This document shows, piece by piece, positions 1 to 6,427 of a stretch of 10,209 nt of DNA. This DNA is from Rhodospirillaceae bacterium CCH5-H10 (GTDB lineage Bacteria; Pseudomonadota; Alphaproteobacteria; Reyranellales; Reyranellaceae): contig LSKJ01000812.1 in assembly GCA_001557035.1 (NCBI GenBank), positions 1 to 10,209 of the forward strand, written 5' to 3'. Positions within the stretch are counted from its first letter, which is position 1. Every line of letters begins with the position of its first letter. Position numbers and translations under genes: made by a program. The notes beneath the pieces were generated by a model. That model was given only the letters and a program-made list of their open reading frames with translations, was not told the DNA's origin and did not search any database.

Positions 1-796
1 GATAGACGCCGTTGGTCTTGCCGCGGATCATCGCGCTGCCGCCGATGAAGGTCATGACGCCCGGCGGGCTCCACACCTGGCCGCCCGGGAAGCCCGGTAC
101 CTTGAAGCCCTTGCGGTCCCACGGCTGCACGGCGCGGCCGTCGATCGGCTTGGCACCCTTGCCGGCATACTCCGGCACGACCTGTTCGGTCGCGGGCGCC
201 GTCAGCCACGCCTTGGCCTTGGCCAGCAGCTCGCCCGCCGGCACGACCTCGTGGATCAGGCCGAGGCTCTTGGCGGCATCGACCGTGAGGTCTTTGCCTT
301 CGAGCAGGATCGGCGCGGCGTTCTGCACGCCGATCAGGCGCGGGATGCGCTGCGTGCCGCCGCCGCCGGGCAGCAGGCCGATCTTCACTTCCGGCTGCCC
401 GACCTTGGTTTTCGGATTGGCCGCCGCGATGCGGTAGTGCGTGGCGAGGCAGATCTCGAAGCCGCCGCCAAGCGCCGTGCCGTTGATCGCGGCCACGATC
501 GGCTTGCCGCCGGTCTCCTGCTGGCGAAACATCTTCTGCAGCTGGCTGAACTGTTCCATCAGTTTCGACGCATCGGACGTGTCGAGGCTCAGGATCATCT
601 CCAGGTCGGCGCCGGCAATGAAGCTGTCCTTGCCCGACGTGATGATGATGCCCTTGACCTTCTCGTCCTTCAGCGCGGTTTCGAGCGCGCCGGCATAGGC
701 CGTCATCGAAGCCTCGTTCAGCACGTTCATCGCACGGTTCGGCATGTCCCAGGTGATAGTCGCGATGCCGTCCGAATCGACGTTGTAGTTGATCAT
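1..796 (-). CDS. fadJ: Multifunctional fatty-acid oxidation protein, FadJ/FadB type (enoyl-CoA hydratase/3-hydroxyacyl-CoA dehydrogenase), N-terminal part
   Basis: The window holds the first 265 codons; the C-terminus lies beyond the left edge. Residues 1-190 form a crotonase-fold enoyl-CoA hydratase domain. Visible motifs are the oxyanion-hole segments AGADL (61-65) and GTALGGG (106-112), and the two catalytic acids at E114 (GGFE) and E136 (QPEVKIG), followed by LLPGGGGTQRIPRL. Residues 200-265 look like the linker that precedes the NAD-binding domain in FadJ-type alpha subunits (PWDRKGFKVPG, GKTNGVY), so a full protein of roughly 700 or more residues is expected. The family hydrates 2-enoyl-CoA and oxidises the 3-hydroxyacyl-CoA in the cytoplasm. 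The start ATG at 796 has AAGGA at 806-810. It is the third gene of the dehydrogenase-thiolase operon, separated from the thiolase by a 106-bp gap that is mostly an inverted repeat. The dehydrogenase half is inferred, not seen. Confidence 0.9.
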   Translation of the reverse strand, partial: MINYNVDSDGIATITWDMPNRAMNVLNEASMTAYAGALETALKDEKVKGIIITSGKDSFIAGADLEMILSLDTSDASKLMEQFSQLQKMFRQQETGGKPIVAAINGTALGGGFEICLATHYRIAAANPKTKVGQPEVKIGLLPGGGGTQRIPRLIGVQNAAPILLEGKDLTVDAAKSLGLIHEVVPAGELLAKAKAWLTAPATEQVVPEYAGKGAKPIDGRAVQPWDRKGFKVPGFPGGQVWSPPGVMTFIGGSAMIRGKTNGVY

Positions 797-820
797 GATC
801 GGTAGTCCTTTTGGATCTTC

Positions 821-900
821 GCTGGGGGCGCGCCACTCCAGTGGCGCGATCTTCCTTTGCGGCCGGCGATGACGCGCGACTGGAGTCGCGCGCCCCCAGC
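821..900. repeat. Nested inverted repeat between thiolase and fadJ (family copy 1)
   Basis: The arms 821-848 and 873-900 are reverse complements over 28 bases with two mismatches (834 and 843 against their partners). The outer 13 bases (GCTGGGGGCGCGC) match perfectly. Each arm is also a small hairpin by itself: 829-837 pairs with 840-848 around CC, and 873-881 pairs with 884-892 around GG. The core CGCGCCACTCCAGTGGCGC recurs in the repeat at 6363-6427. On the transcribed minus strand the element begins 2 bases after the thiolase stop and ends 24 bases before the fadJ start, leaving the fadJ ribosome site free. It could act as a REP-like mRNA stabiliser, an attenuator or a protein-binding site; there is no U-run of an intrinsic terminator. 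The structure is read directly; the role is inferred. Confidence 0.9.
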
Positions 901-902
901 CC

Positions 903-2114
903 CTAGACGCGCTCGATGATGGTGGCGGTGCCCATGCCGCCGCCGACGCAGAGCGTGGCGAGGCCGGTCGAGAGGTTGCGGCGCTCGAGCTCGTCGAGCA
1001 GCGTGCCCAGGATCATCGCACCGGTGGCGCCCAGCGGATGGCCCATGGCGATCGCGCCGCCGTTCACGTTGATCTTGTCGTGCGGCATCTTGAGGACCTG
1101 CATGTAGCGCAGCACGACGGCCGCGAAGGCCTCGTTCAGCTCGAACAGGTCGATGTCGCTCACCGACATGCCGGCACGCTTCAGCGCCTTCTCCGACGCC
1201 GGCGCCGGGCCGGTCAGCATGATCGCCGGCTCCGAGCCGATCGAGGCGAAGGAACGGATGCGGGCGCGCGGCTTGAGGCCGGCCTTCTCGCCGAACTCCT
1301 TGGTGCCCAGCAGGATCGCGGCGGCACCGTCGACGATGCCCGACGAATTGCCGGCATGATGGACGTGCGTCAGCTTCTCGACCTCGGGATAGCGCTGCTG
1401 CGCCACCGCATTGAAGCCCGGCATCACCTCGCCCTGCATCTTGAAGCTGGGCTCCAGCGCCGCCAGCGTCTGCATGGTCGTGGTCGGCCGCATGAATTCG
1501 TCGTGCGCCAGCAGCTCGATGCCGTTCTGGTCCCTCACCGGCACGATCGACTTCTTGAAGTAGCCGGCGTCCCAGGCGGCCTTGGCGCGCCTCTGCGATT
1601 CGACGGCGTAGCTGTCGACGTCGTCGCGGCTCATGCCGTACTTGGTGGCGATCAGGTCGGCCGAAACGCCCTGCGGCACGAAGTACATCGGGATCGCCAC
1701 GGCGGGGTCGACCGCCCAGGCGCCGCCGTCCGAACCCATCGGCACGCGGCTCATGCTCTCGACGCCGCCGCCGATCGCAGCCTGGCTCTGGCCCGACATG
1801 ACCTGCGCGGCCGCCATGTTGGTGGCTTCGAGGCCCGAAGCGCAGAAGCGGTTGATCTGAACGCCCGAGACGCTCTCGGCATAGCCCGCCATCACCGACG
1901 CGGTACGCGCGATGTCGGCGCCCTGCTCGCCGATCGGCATGACACAACCCAGGACGATGTCGTCGACCAGATGCGTGTCGAGATTGTTGCGGGCAGCGAC
2001 TGCCTGCAGCGCCGTGACGGCCAGGCGGACGGGAGTCACTTCATGCAGCGAGCCGTCCTTGCGGCCCTTGCCGCGCGGGGTGCGGACGGCGTCGTAGATG
2101 TATGCGTCGGTCAT
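903..2114 (-). CDS. Acetyl-CoA C-acyltransferase (thiolase, FadA/FadI-like)
   Basis: This is a 403-residue protein, the usual thiolase length. All three active-site regions are present: the nucleophilic Cys91 in NRFCASG, the NEAFA motif at 327-331 with [15 protein letters not shown] (352-366, catalytic His359), and Cys389 in [20 protein letters not shown] at 116-128 is also typical. The family cleaves 3-ketoacyl-CoA with CoA to acetyl-CoA and a shortened acyl-CoA, or runs in reverse as acetoacetyl-CoA thiolase. Sequence alone does not fix the chain length, but the position between an acyl-CoA dehydrogenase and a FadJ-type subunit favours the degradative 3-ketoacyl-CoA role, possibly as the beta subunit partner of the downstream gene. 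The start at 2114 has AAGGAG at 2121-2126 with 6-base spacing. The gap to the upstream dehydrogenase is 52 bases. Confidence 0.95.
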   Translation of the reverse strand: MTDAYIYDAVRTPRGKGRKDGSLHEVTPVRLAVTALQAVAARNNLDTHLVDDIVLGCVMPIGEQGADIARTASVMAGYAESVSGVQINRFCASGLEATNMAAAQVMSGQSQAAIGGGVESMSRVPMGSDGGAWAVDPAVAIPMYFVPQGVSADLIATKYGMSRDDVDSYAVESQRRAKAAWDAGYFKKSIVPVRDQNGIELLAHDEFMRPTTTMQTLAALEPSFKMQGEVMPGFNAVAQQRYPEVEKLTHVHHAGNSSGIVDGAAAILLGTKEFGEKAGLKPRARIRSFASIGSEPAIMLTGPAPASEKALKRAGMSVSDIDLFELNEAFAAVVLRYMQVLKMPHDKINVNGGAIAMGHPLGATGAMILGTLLDELERRNLSTGLATLCVGGGMGTATIIERV

Positions 2115-2166
2115 GGTCTTCTCCTTCAGCTCAATTGTCTAAAAGTGCGTCGTCGGCAGCAGCGCG

Positions 2167-3306
2167 TCAGAGCGTTCGCCCAATGAGTTCCTTCATGATC
2201 TCGTTGGTGCCGCCGTAAATCTTCTGCACGCGGGCGTCGGCATAGAGGCGCGCGATCGGGAATTCCCACATGTAGCCGTAGCCGCCGTGGAACTGCAGGC
2301 ACTCGTCGATCAGCTCGCACTGCAGCTCGGTCGTCCAGTACTTGGCCATCGCCGCGGTCGCGACGTCGAGTTCGCCCTTGAGATGCTTCGCCACGCAGTC
2401 GTCGACGAACACGCGCGCGATATGGGCCTTGGTCTTGAGTTCCGCCAGCTTGAAGCGCGTGTTCTGGAAATCGATGATCTGCTTCCCGAACGCCTTGCGC
2501 TCCTTCACGTAGGCCAGCGTGTGCTCGAGCGCCGCCTCGATCGCCGCCACCGCCTGGATGGCGATGACGAGCCGCTCCTGCGGAAGCTGTTGCATCAACT
2601 GCACGAAGCCCATGCCGGGCCCGCCCAGCAGATGATCGGCCGGCACGCGCACGTCCTGGAAGAACAGCTCGGACGTGTCCTGCGCCTTCATGCCGATCTT
2701 CTCGAGGTTGCGGCCGCGCTTGAAGCCTTCGCTCTTCGTTTCGACGGCGATCAGCGACGTGCCCTTGGCGCCCAGCGCGGGATCGGTCTTGGCGACCACG
2801 ATCACGAGGTCGGCGAGCTGGCCGTTGGAGATGAAGGTCTTGGAGCCGTTGATGACCCAGTGGTTGCCGTCCATCACGGCCGTGGTCTTGATCGCCTGCA
2901 GGTCGGAGCCCGTGCCCGGCTCCGTCATGGCGATGGCCGTGACCAGCTCGCCCGAACAGGCCATCGGGATCCACTTCTTCTTCTGCTCCTCACTGCCGTA
3001 GTGGAGCAGGTAGGGAACGACGATGTCGTTGTGCAGCGAGAAGGCCGGACCCGACGCCAGCGCGCGGCCCTGCTCCTCGATCATGATGGCGCTGTAGAGG
3101 AAATCGGCGCCGGCGCCGCCATAGGCCTCGGGCATGGTCATGCCTAGAAGCCCCTGCTCGCCCGCCTTGCGCCACAGCTCGCGCGGCACGATCCCCTCCT
3201 CCTCCCACTTCATGTGGAACGGAGTCACTTCCTTCTCGAAAAAGCGCCGGCAGGAGTCGCGGAACATCTGGTGTTCGGGCGTGTAGTGCGCGGCCAAAGC
3301 AGTCAC
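2167..3306 (-). CDS. Acyl-CoA dehydrogenase, long-chain (LCAD/ACADL)-like
   Basis: The protein has 379 residues from a GTG start at 3306, chosen because GGAGG lies at 3316-3320 with 9-base spacing and the length matches the family. An in-frame ATG at 3384 would add 26 non-conserved residues. Domains run in ACAD order: N-terminal helical part (about 1-120), beta domain with AMTEPGTGSD (126-135), and C-terminal helical domain with RKAFGKQI (270-277), QFHGGYGYM (338-346) and IYGGTNEIMKELIGR (363-377). The IYxGT position carries Gly where MCAD and SCAD carry the catalytic Glu, while LPQERL has Glu244; this arrangement is that of LCAD and isovaleryl-CoA dehydrogenase, and the surrounding sequence is most like LCAD. 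It should oxidise acyl-CoA to trans-2-enoyl-CoA with FAD, passing electrons to ETF. It is the first gene of the operon with thiolase and fadJ. Exact substrate (straight or branched chain) is not determinable here. Confidence 0.93.
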   Translation of the reverse strand: MTALAAHYTPEHQMFRDSCRRFFEKEVTPFHMKWEEEGIVPRELWRKAGEQGLLGMTMPEAYGGAGADFLYSAIMIEEQGRALASGPAFSLHNDIVVPYLLHYGSEEQKKKWIPMACSGELVTAIAMTEPGTGSDLQAIKTTAVMDGNHWVINGSKTFISNGQLADLVIVVAKTDPALGAKGTSLIAVETKSEGFKRGRNLEKIGMKAQDTSELFFQDVRVPADHLLGGPGMGFVQLMQQLPQERLVIAIQAVAAIEAALEHTLAYVKERKAFGKQIIDFQNTRFKLAELKTKAHIARVFVDDCVAKHLKGELDVATAAMAKYWTTELQCELIDECLQFHGGYGYMWEFPIARLYADARVQKIYGGTNEIMKELIGRTL

Positions 3307-3379
3307 GAGCGTCGTCCTCCAACGATCAGTATGGTCAGTCTTCTTGGAAGGACTGTGGGCTGCCCGCGGTTCGTCCGCC

Positions 3380-3417
3380 AGCATAGCGTAGGTAGTTTAC
3401 CTTTACGTAAACGTCAA
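3380..3417 (-). promoter_or_regulatory. Putative operator/promoter of the beta-oxidation operon, LiuR (MerR)-like dyad
   Basis: Positions 3402-3417 read TTTACGTAAACGTCAA, a 16-base dyad with one mismatched pair (TTTACGT / ACGTCAA). It contains the perfect palindrome TTTACGTAAA (3402-3411) and overlaps a second dyad, GTTTAC-N6-GTAAAC (3395-3412). It is strikingly A/T-rich against its surroundings. From memory, the form TTGACGTTTACGTAAA on the minus strand resembles the operator of the MerR-family regulator LiuR, which controls branched-chain amino acid and fatty-acid catabolism in proteobacteria. A possible minus-strand promoter is TTTACG (3411-3406) and TATGCT (3385-3380) with a 20-base spacer, the long spacing typical of MerR promoters, although the dyad is not centred in that spacer. 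The regulator gene is not in the window. Confidence 0.5.
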
Positions 3418-3436
3418 CGCCAGCTACGAGGACAGC

Positions 3437-4183
3437 ATGACCATCGAAAATGAAGAACAGCTCGAGAAGCTGCGCATCGTCGGCCGGCTGGTGGCCCGCA
3501 CCCTCGCCGCCATGGGCGAAGCGCTCGAACCCGGCATGACCACCCGCGAACTGGACGATCTCGGCCGCGCTCTCTTGGAGAAGGAAGGTGCGCGGTCGGC
3601 CCCGGAACTCACCCACGATTTCCCCGGCGCAACCTGCATTTCGATCGGCCCCGACTGCGCCCACGGCATTCCCGGCGACACCGTCATCAAGGCGGGCGAC
3701 CTGATCAACATCGACGTCTCGGCCGAGCTGGACGGCTATTTCGGCGACACCGGCGCCAGCTTCGCCGTGCCGCCGACCACCCCCCGCATTCAGAGACTCT
3801 GCGAAGACGGCCGCAAGGCCATGTGGGCGGGCATCCGGGCCGTGAAGCCGGGCGCGAAGCTGAACGAGGTCGGCCGGTCGATCGAAACCTTCGCCAGGAA
3901 GAACGGCTACAGCCTCGTGCGCAATCTCGCGAGCCACGGCGTCGGGCGGTCGTTGCACGACGAGCCGTCGGAGATTCCCACCTGGTACGAGAAGCACGAC
4001 CGCCGCAGGATCACCGAGGGCCTCGTATTCACGATCGAGCCCTTCCTGTCGCTGGGCGCAGATTCGGTCGAGGAGATGGACGACGGCTGGACGCTGCGTC
4101 CCCCGCTCCACCAGCCGACCGTGCAGTACGAGCACACGCTGGTCGCCACGCGTCGCGGACCGTTGATCCTGACGCTCGCCTGA
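3437..4183 (+). CDS. map: Type I methionine aminopeptidase (probable secondary paralogue)
   Basis: The protein has 248 residues, the length of a bacterial type Ia enzyme without extension. All five metal ligands of the family are recognisable: D93 (NIDVSA), D104 (GDTGAS), H167 (SHGVG), E201 (TIEPF) and E232 (QYEHT). Substrate-contact histidines H76 (AHGIPG) and H174 (LHDEP) are also present. It removes the initiator methionine from nascent proteins in the cytoplasm. Several normally strict neighbours differ from the housekeeping E. coli form: the segment before AHGIP reads GPD rather than NEV, and Ser replaces Gly before HGVG. This suggests a divergent second copy rather than the essential map gene, though I cannot see the rest of the genome. 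The start has GAGGA at 3428-3432. It is transcribed away from the acyl-CoA dehydrogenase operon and converges on the next gene with a 3-base gap. Confidence 0.92.
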   Translation: MTIENEEQLEKLRIVGRLVARTLAAMGEALEPGMTTRELDDLGRALLEKEGARSAPELTHDFPGATCISIGPDCAHGIPGDTVIKAGDLINIDVSAELDGYFGDTGASFAVPPTTPRIQRLCEDGRKAMWAGIRAVKPGAKLNEVGRSIETFARKNGYSLVRNLASHGVGRSLHDEPSEIPTWYEKHDRRRITEGLVFTIEPFLSLGADSVEEMDDGWTLRPPLHQPTVQYEHTLVATRRGPLILTLA

Positions 4184-4186
4184 GCG

Positions 4187-4756
4187 CTATCTGACGGTCG
4201 GACAGGGCGCACTGGCCAGACGCGAATCGCAGACGCTAACCTCCTCGATGTACTTCTTCATCGTCTCCAGCCGTTCGGGCGTCGGCACCGACCGCACGGC
4301 GCGCTGCACGACATAGAAACTGTCGTTGCCCTTGATGGCCTTGATCATCGCCGTCTCAGGCTTGCCCGTCGAGGCGAGCAACGGGCAGCGCAGCAGGACC
4401 GAGGCGGAGTCATAGCCTTTCACCTTGCCGGTCGCGACCGCGGTGGAGGTGCTGCCCTTGCAGCCATCCGACCATTGCTTCTGCATCGCCGCGAGGAACG
4501 GGCCCGGCTGGAGATCCTTGCGGCTCAGGAACACCTGAACGGTGACCATCTCGGTCCAGTTCTGCACCGTCTCCGAAGCCGGCACGAACTCCTGCATGTT
4601 CATGCCGTTCCTGGAATCCTTGAAGCCGACCTTGAAACCCTGCGGCATGCCGACGAGCAGGTTCTCGTTCTTAAGCTGCTGCGCCTGCACAGCACCGGCC
4701 GTGAGCCACACCAGCGCGGCGATGCTCGCCGCCGTCCATTTGCTCCGCATCGTCAT
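4187..4756 (-). CDS. Exported protein of unknown function, four cysteines
   Basis: I do not recognise the family. The 189-residue product begins with a clear Sec signal peptide: a basic MTMRSK start, a hydrophobic stretch at about 9-21 and an AVQA-Q cleavage site near residue 26. The mature part has four cysteines (C99, C124, C176, C185), compatible with two disulfides in the periplasm. Hallmarks are LLVGMPQGFKVGF (33-45), NWTEMVTVQVFL (66-77) and a C-terminal helix at about 159-173. The start at 4756 is chosen over in-frame upstream ATGs because it alone gives the signal peptide and follows AGGGG at 4763-4767. It lies 70 bases behind the 3-hydroxyacyl-CoA dehydrogenase on the same strand, so cotranscription is possible, but no functional link is evident. 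Its stop is 3 bases from the map stop. Confidence 0.75.
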   Translation of the reverse strand: MTMRSKWTAASIAALVWLTAGAVQAQQLKNENLLVGMPQGFKVGFKDSRNGMNMQEFVPASETVQNWTEMVTVQVFLSRKDLQPGPFLAAMQKQWSDGCKGSTSTAVATGKVKGYDSASVLLRCPLLASTGKPETAMIKAIKGNDSFYVVQRAVRSVPTPERLETMKKYIEEVSVCDSRLASAPCPTVR

Positions 4757-4762
4757 CGCATT

Positions 4763-4784
4763 CCCCTGCAAAAGGCTGCAGGGG
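4763..4784 (-). promoter_or_regulatory. Hairpin covering the ribosome binding site of the exported-protein gene
   Basis: On the minus strand CCCCTGCA (4784-4777) pairs perfectly over 8 bp with TGCAGGGG (4770-4763) around the 6-base loop GCCTTT. The 3' arm contains the AGGGG Shine-Dalgarno for the ATG at 4756, 6 bases further on. If it folds in RNA, the ribosome site would be masked. Immediately after it, an ATG-CGA-TGA mini reading frame (4761-4753) overlaps the real start. The structure is seen; control of translation is inferred. Confidence 0.45.
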
Positions 4785-4826
4785 ATTGAACGATGTTCCG
4801 GCGACCCTGTTCCCCGGAGAAGGTCG

Positions 4827-6341
4827 CTATTCGACCGTCGTCGCGCTGAGCCCCAGCATCGCGCGTCGGCGCAGCCACTGGCTGGGGCGGTAGCGGTCGT
4901 CGCCGGTGATCGCCTGGATCTGCACCAGAATCTCATGGCACTCCTTGACGCCCAGCCAGTCGGCAAGCGCCAGCGGGCCGCGCGGATAGTTGAGGCCGAG
5001 GGTCATCGCCGTGTCCACGTCGGCGGCCGAGGCGATGCCGATCATCGCCATCTCGCAGCCGAGATTGGCGATCATCGAGACCATGCGCTGGGCGATGAAG
5101 CCCGGCGAGTCCTTGATCACCGTCACCTTGGCGCCGGACCTGGCGAGCAGGGCCGCGGTGGCGTCACGAATCGCGGGATCGAAGCCCGGCGCCATCATGA
5201 TCGTGATGCGCTTGGACACGTCGCCGGTCAGATCGACCGCGACGGTGCGCTTCGGGTCGAGGCCGAGTTCGACCGCCGTCGTGGTGCAGTCTTTGCCGAT
5301 CGGCGCCACGAGGATCGGGCTCTTGCCGTCATCGGCCGCCAGCATCTTCGCGCCGTCGCCGCTCACCAGGCTCAGCAGCTTCTTGTTGTGCGTGTCCATG
5401 ATGACGACGCTCGGGGCCGGCACGTGCGAGGTCGGGTGATCGGCGCCCGCGTCGATCTTGGCCCCCTTCTCGTCGTAGCCGTACCAGCCGCCGCCGGTCT
5501 TGCGGCCGAGCTTGCCCGCCGCATAGAGGCTCTCGTGATACGGGCTCGGCGTCATGCGCCGGTCGTGGAAGAAGCCTTCATAGATGATCTTCCGCGCCGG
5601 GAAGTTCACGTCGATGCCGGTGAGATCCATCAGCTCGAACGGCCCCATGCGGAAGCCGCAGGTGTCGCGCATGACGGCGTCGACCTGCGAGGGCGTCGCG
5701 CGGCCTTCCTGCATGATGCGCAAGCCTTCGGTGCCAATGGCGGTGCCGCCGAGATTGACCAGGAAGCCCGGCGTGTCGCCCACGACCACGGGAACGCGGG
5801 TCTGGCGCTTGCCCAGCGCCACCATGGCGTCGACCACCCACTGCGCGGTGTCGGCGGCGCGAATGACCTCGACCAGCTTCATCAGCGGCACGGGATTGAA
5901 GTAGTGCATGCCGCAGACGCGGTTGCGGTGCTTCAACGAGCGCGCGATCGAGGCGATGCGAATCGACGAGGTGTTCGACGCCAGGATCGTTTCCGGCGAC
6001 ACCACGGCTTCCAGCTCGCCGAACAGCTTCTGCTTCACTTCAAGGTTCTCGAACACCGCCTCGACGATGACGTGGCAGCCCTTCAGGTCCTCGATCTTCT
6101 CGGCGACGCCGAGATTGCCGTCGGCCTTGGCGAGATCGGCGTCGGTGAGGCGGCCCTTGGCCACCAGCCCCTTCAGCGTGTCGACGATCGCGGCCTTGGC
6201 CTTCGCGGCCCCACCGGGCGCGGCGTCGAACATGATGGCCTTGATGCCACCCTGCGCGGTGACCTGTGCGATGCCGCGGCCCATGGCGCCGGTTCCCACG
6301 ACGCCGACGGTGAGATCGGCGCGGTTGATGTCGAGAGTCAT
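4827..6341 (-). CDS. 3-hydroxyacyl-CoA dehydrogenase, PaaH-type with duplicated C-terminal domain
   Basis: The protein has 504 residues. The N-terminal Rossmann domain shows VGTGAMGRG (15-23, GxGxxG), EAVFEN (94-99) and SNTSS (122-126); the catalytic pair is H146 in HYFNPVPLM and E158 in LVEVI, with DTPGFLVN at 189-196. The first C-terminal domain (about 190-290) ends in GRKTGGGWYGYD. A second one (about 400-500) carries DSPGFIAQR (411-419), NYPRGP (451-456) and YRPSQWL. This two-domain, roughly 500-residue architecture is that of PaaH and related monofunctional dehydrogenases, unlike the 280-residue short type. It oxidises (S)-3-hydroxyacyl-CoA with NAD+ in the cytoplasm. The start at 6341 has AAGGA at 6349-6353; an earlier ATG at 6398 would translate through the inverted repeat and is rejected. 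It follows prpE by 85 bases. Confidence 0.93.
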   Translation of the reverse strand: MTLDINRADLTVGVVGTGAMGRGIAQVTAQGGIKAIMFDAAPGGAAKAKAAIVDTLKGLVAKGRLTDADLAKADGNLGVAEKIEDLKGCHVIVEAVFENLEVKQKLFGELEAVVSPETILASNTSSIRIASIARSLKHRNRVCGMHYFNPVPLMKLVEVIRAADTAQWVVDAMVALGKRQTRVPVVVGDTPGFLVNLGGTAIGTEGLRIMQEGRATPSQVDAVMRDTCGFRMGPFELMDLTGIDVNFPARKIIYEGFFHDRRMTPSPYHESLYAAGKLGRKTGGGWYGYDEKGAKIDAGADHPTSHVPAPSVVIMDTHNKKLLSLVSGDGAKMLAADDGKSPILVAPIGKDCTTTAVELGLDPKRTVAVDLTGDVSKRITIMMAPGFDPAIRDATAALLARSGAKVTVIKDSPGFIAQRMVSMIANLGCEMAMIGIASAADVDTAMTLGLNYPRGPLALADWLGVKECHEILVQIQAITGDDRYRPSQWLRRRAMLGLSATTVE

Positions 6342-6362
6342 CTGTCTGTCCTTCTTGTCTTT

Positions 6363-6427
6363 GGAGCGCGCCACTCCAGTGGCGCATCTTCCCTTCATTC
6401 ATGAGCGCCACTGGAGTGGCGCGCTCC
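6363..6427. repeat. Perfect nested inverted repeat between prpE and the dehydrogenase (family copy 2)
   Basis: Arms 6363-6385 and 6405-6427 are perfect reverse complements over 23 bases, separated by a 19-base loop. Each arm contains GCGCCACT-CC/GG-AGTGGCGC, a hairpin by itself. The left arm shares GCGCGCCACTCCAGTGGCGC and the following ATCTTCC almost exactly with the repeat at 821-900. On the minus-strand transcript it begins at the last base of the prpE stop codon and ends 21 bases before the dehydrogenase start, leaving AAGGA at 6349-6353 exposed. The placement is the same as in copy 1. There is no T-run, so a simple intrinsic terminator is unlikely; a REP-like stabiliser or attenuator is plausible. 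Confidence 0.92.

Noticed and set aside
821..900. Inverted repeat as a rho-independent terminator
   Set aside because: No T-run follows on either strand and the downstream gene belongs to the same pathway; read-through with partial attenuation fits better.
3307..3384. Upstream in-frame ATG extending the acyl-CoA dehydrogenase by 26 residues
   Set aside because: The added residues are not family-like and the ATG lacks a ribosome site, whereas the GTG at 3306 follows GGAGG and gives the standard length.
4801..4827. Inverted repeat GCGACC/GGTCGC after the dehydrogenase stop as a terminator
   Set aside because: Only a 6-bp stem with a 15-base loop and no T-run; too weak to annotate.
6342..6398. 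Upstream in-frame ATG for the 3-hydroxyacyl-CoA dehydrogenase
   Set aside because: It would translate part of the inverted repeat into MKGRCATGVARS-like sequence; the ATG at 6341 has AAGGA and begins just before the Rossmann fold.
4542..6404. 620-codon open frame on the plus strand opposite the dehydrogenase gene
   Set aside because: It is antisense to a gene with complete family motifs, its product is a His/Arg/Ala/Asp-rich string without recognisable domains, and such frames are expected opposite GC-rich genes. The same applies to long antisense frames at 1038-2186, 2287-3147, 6520-8097 and 8835-10208.
821..6427. The idea that the repeat supplies the TAG stop codons of the genes before it
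   Set aside because: Both genes do end in TAG directly at the element, but two other minus-strand genes without the element also end in TAG, so this is not informative.
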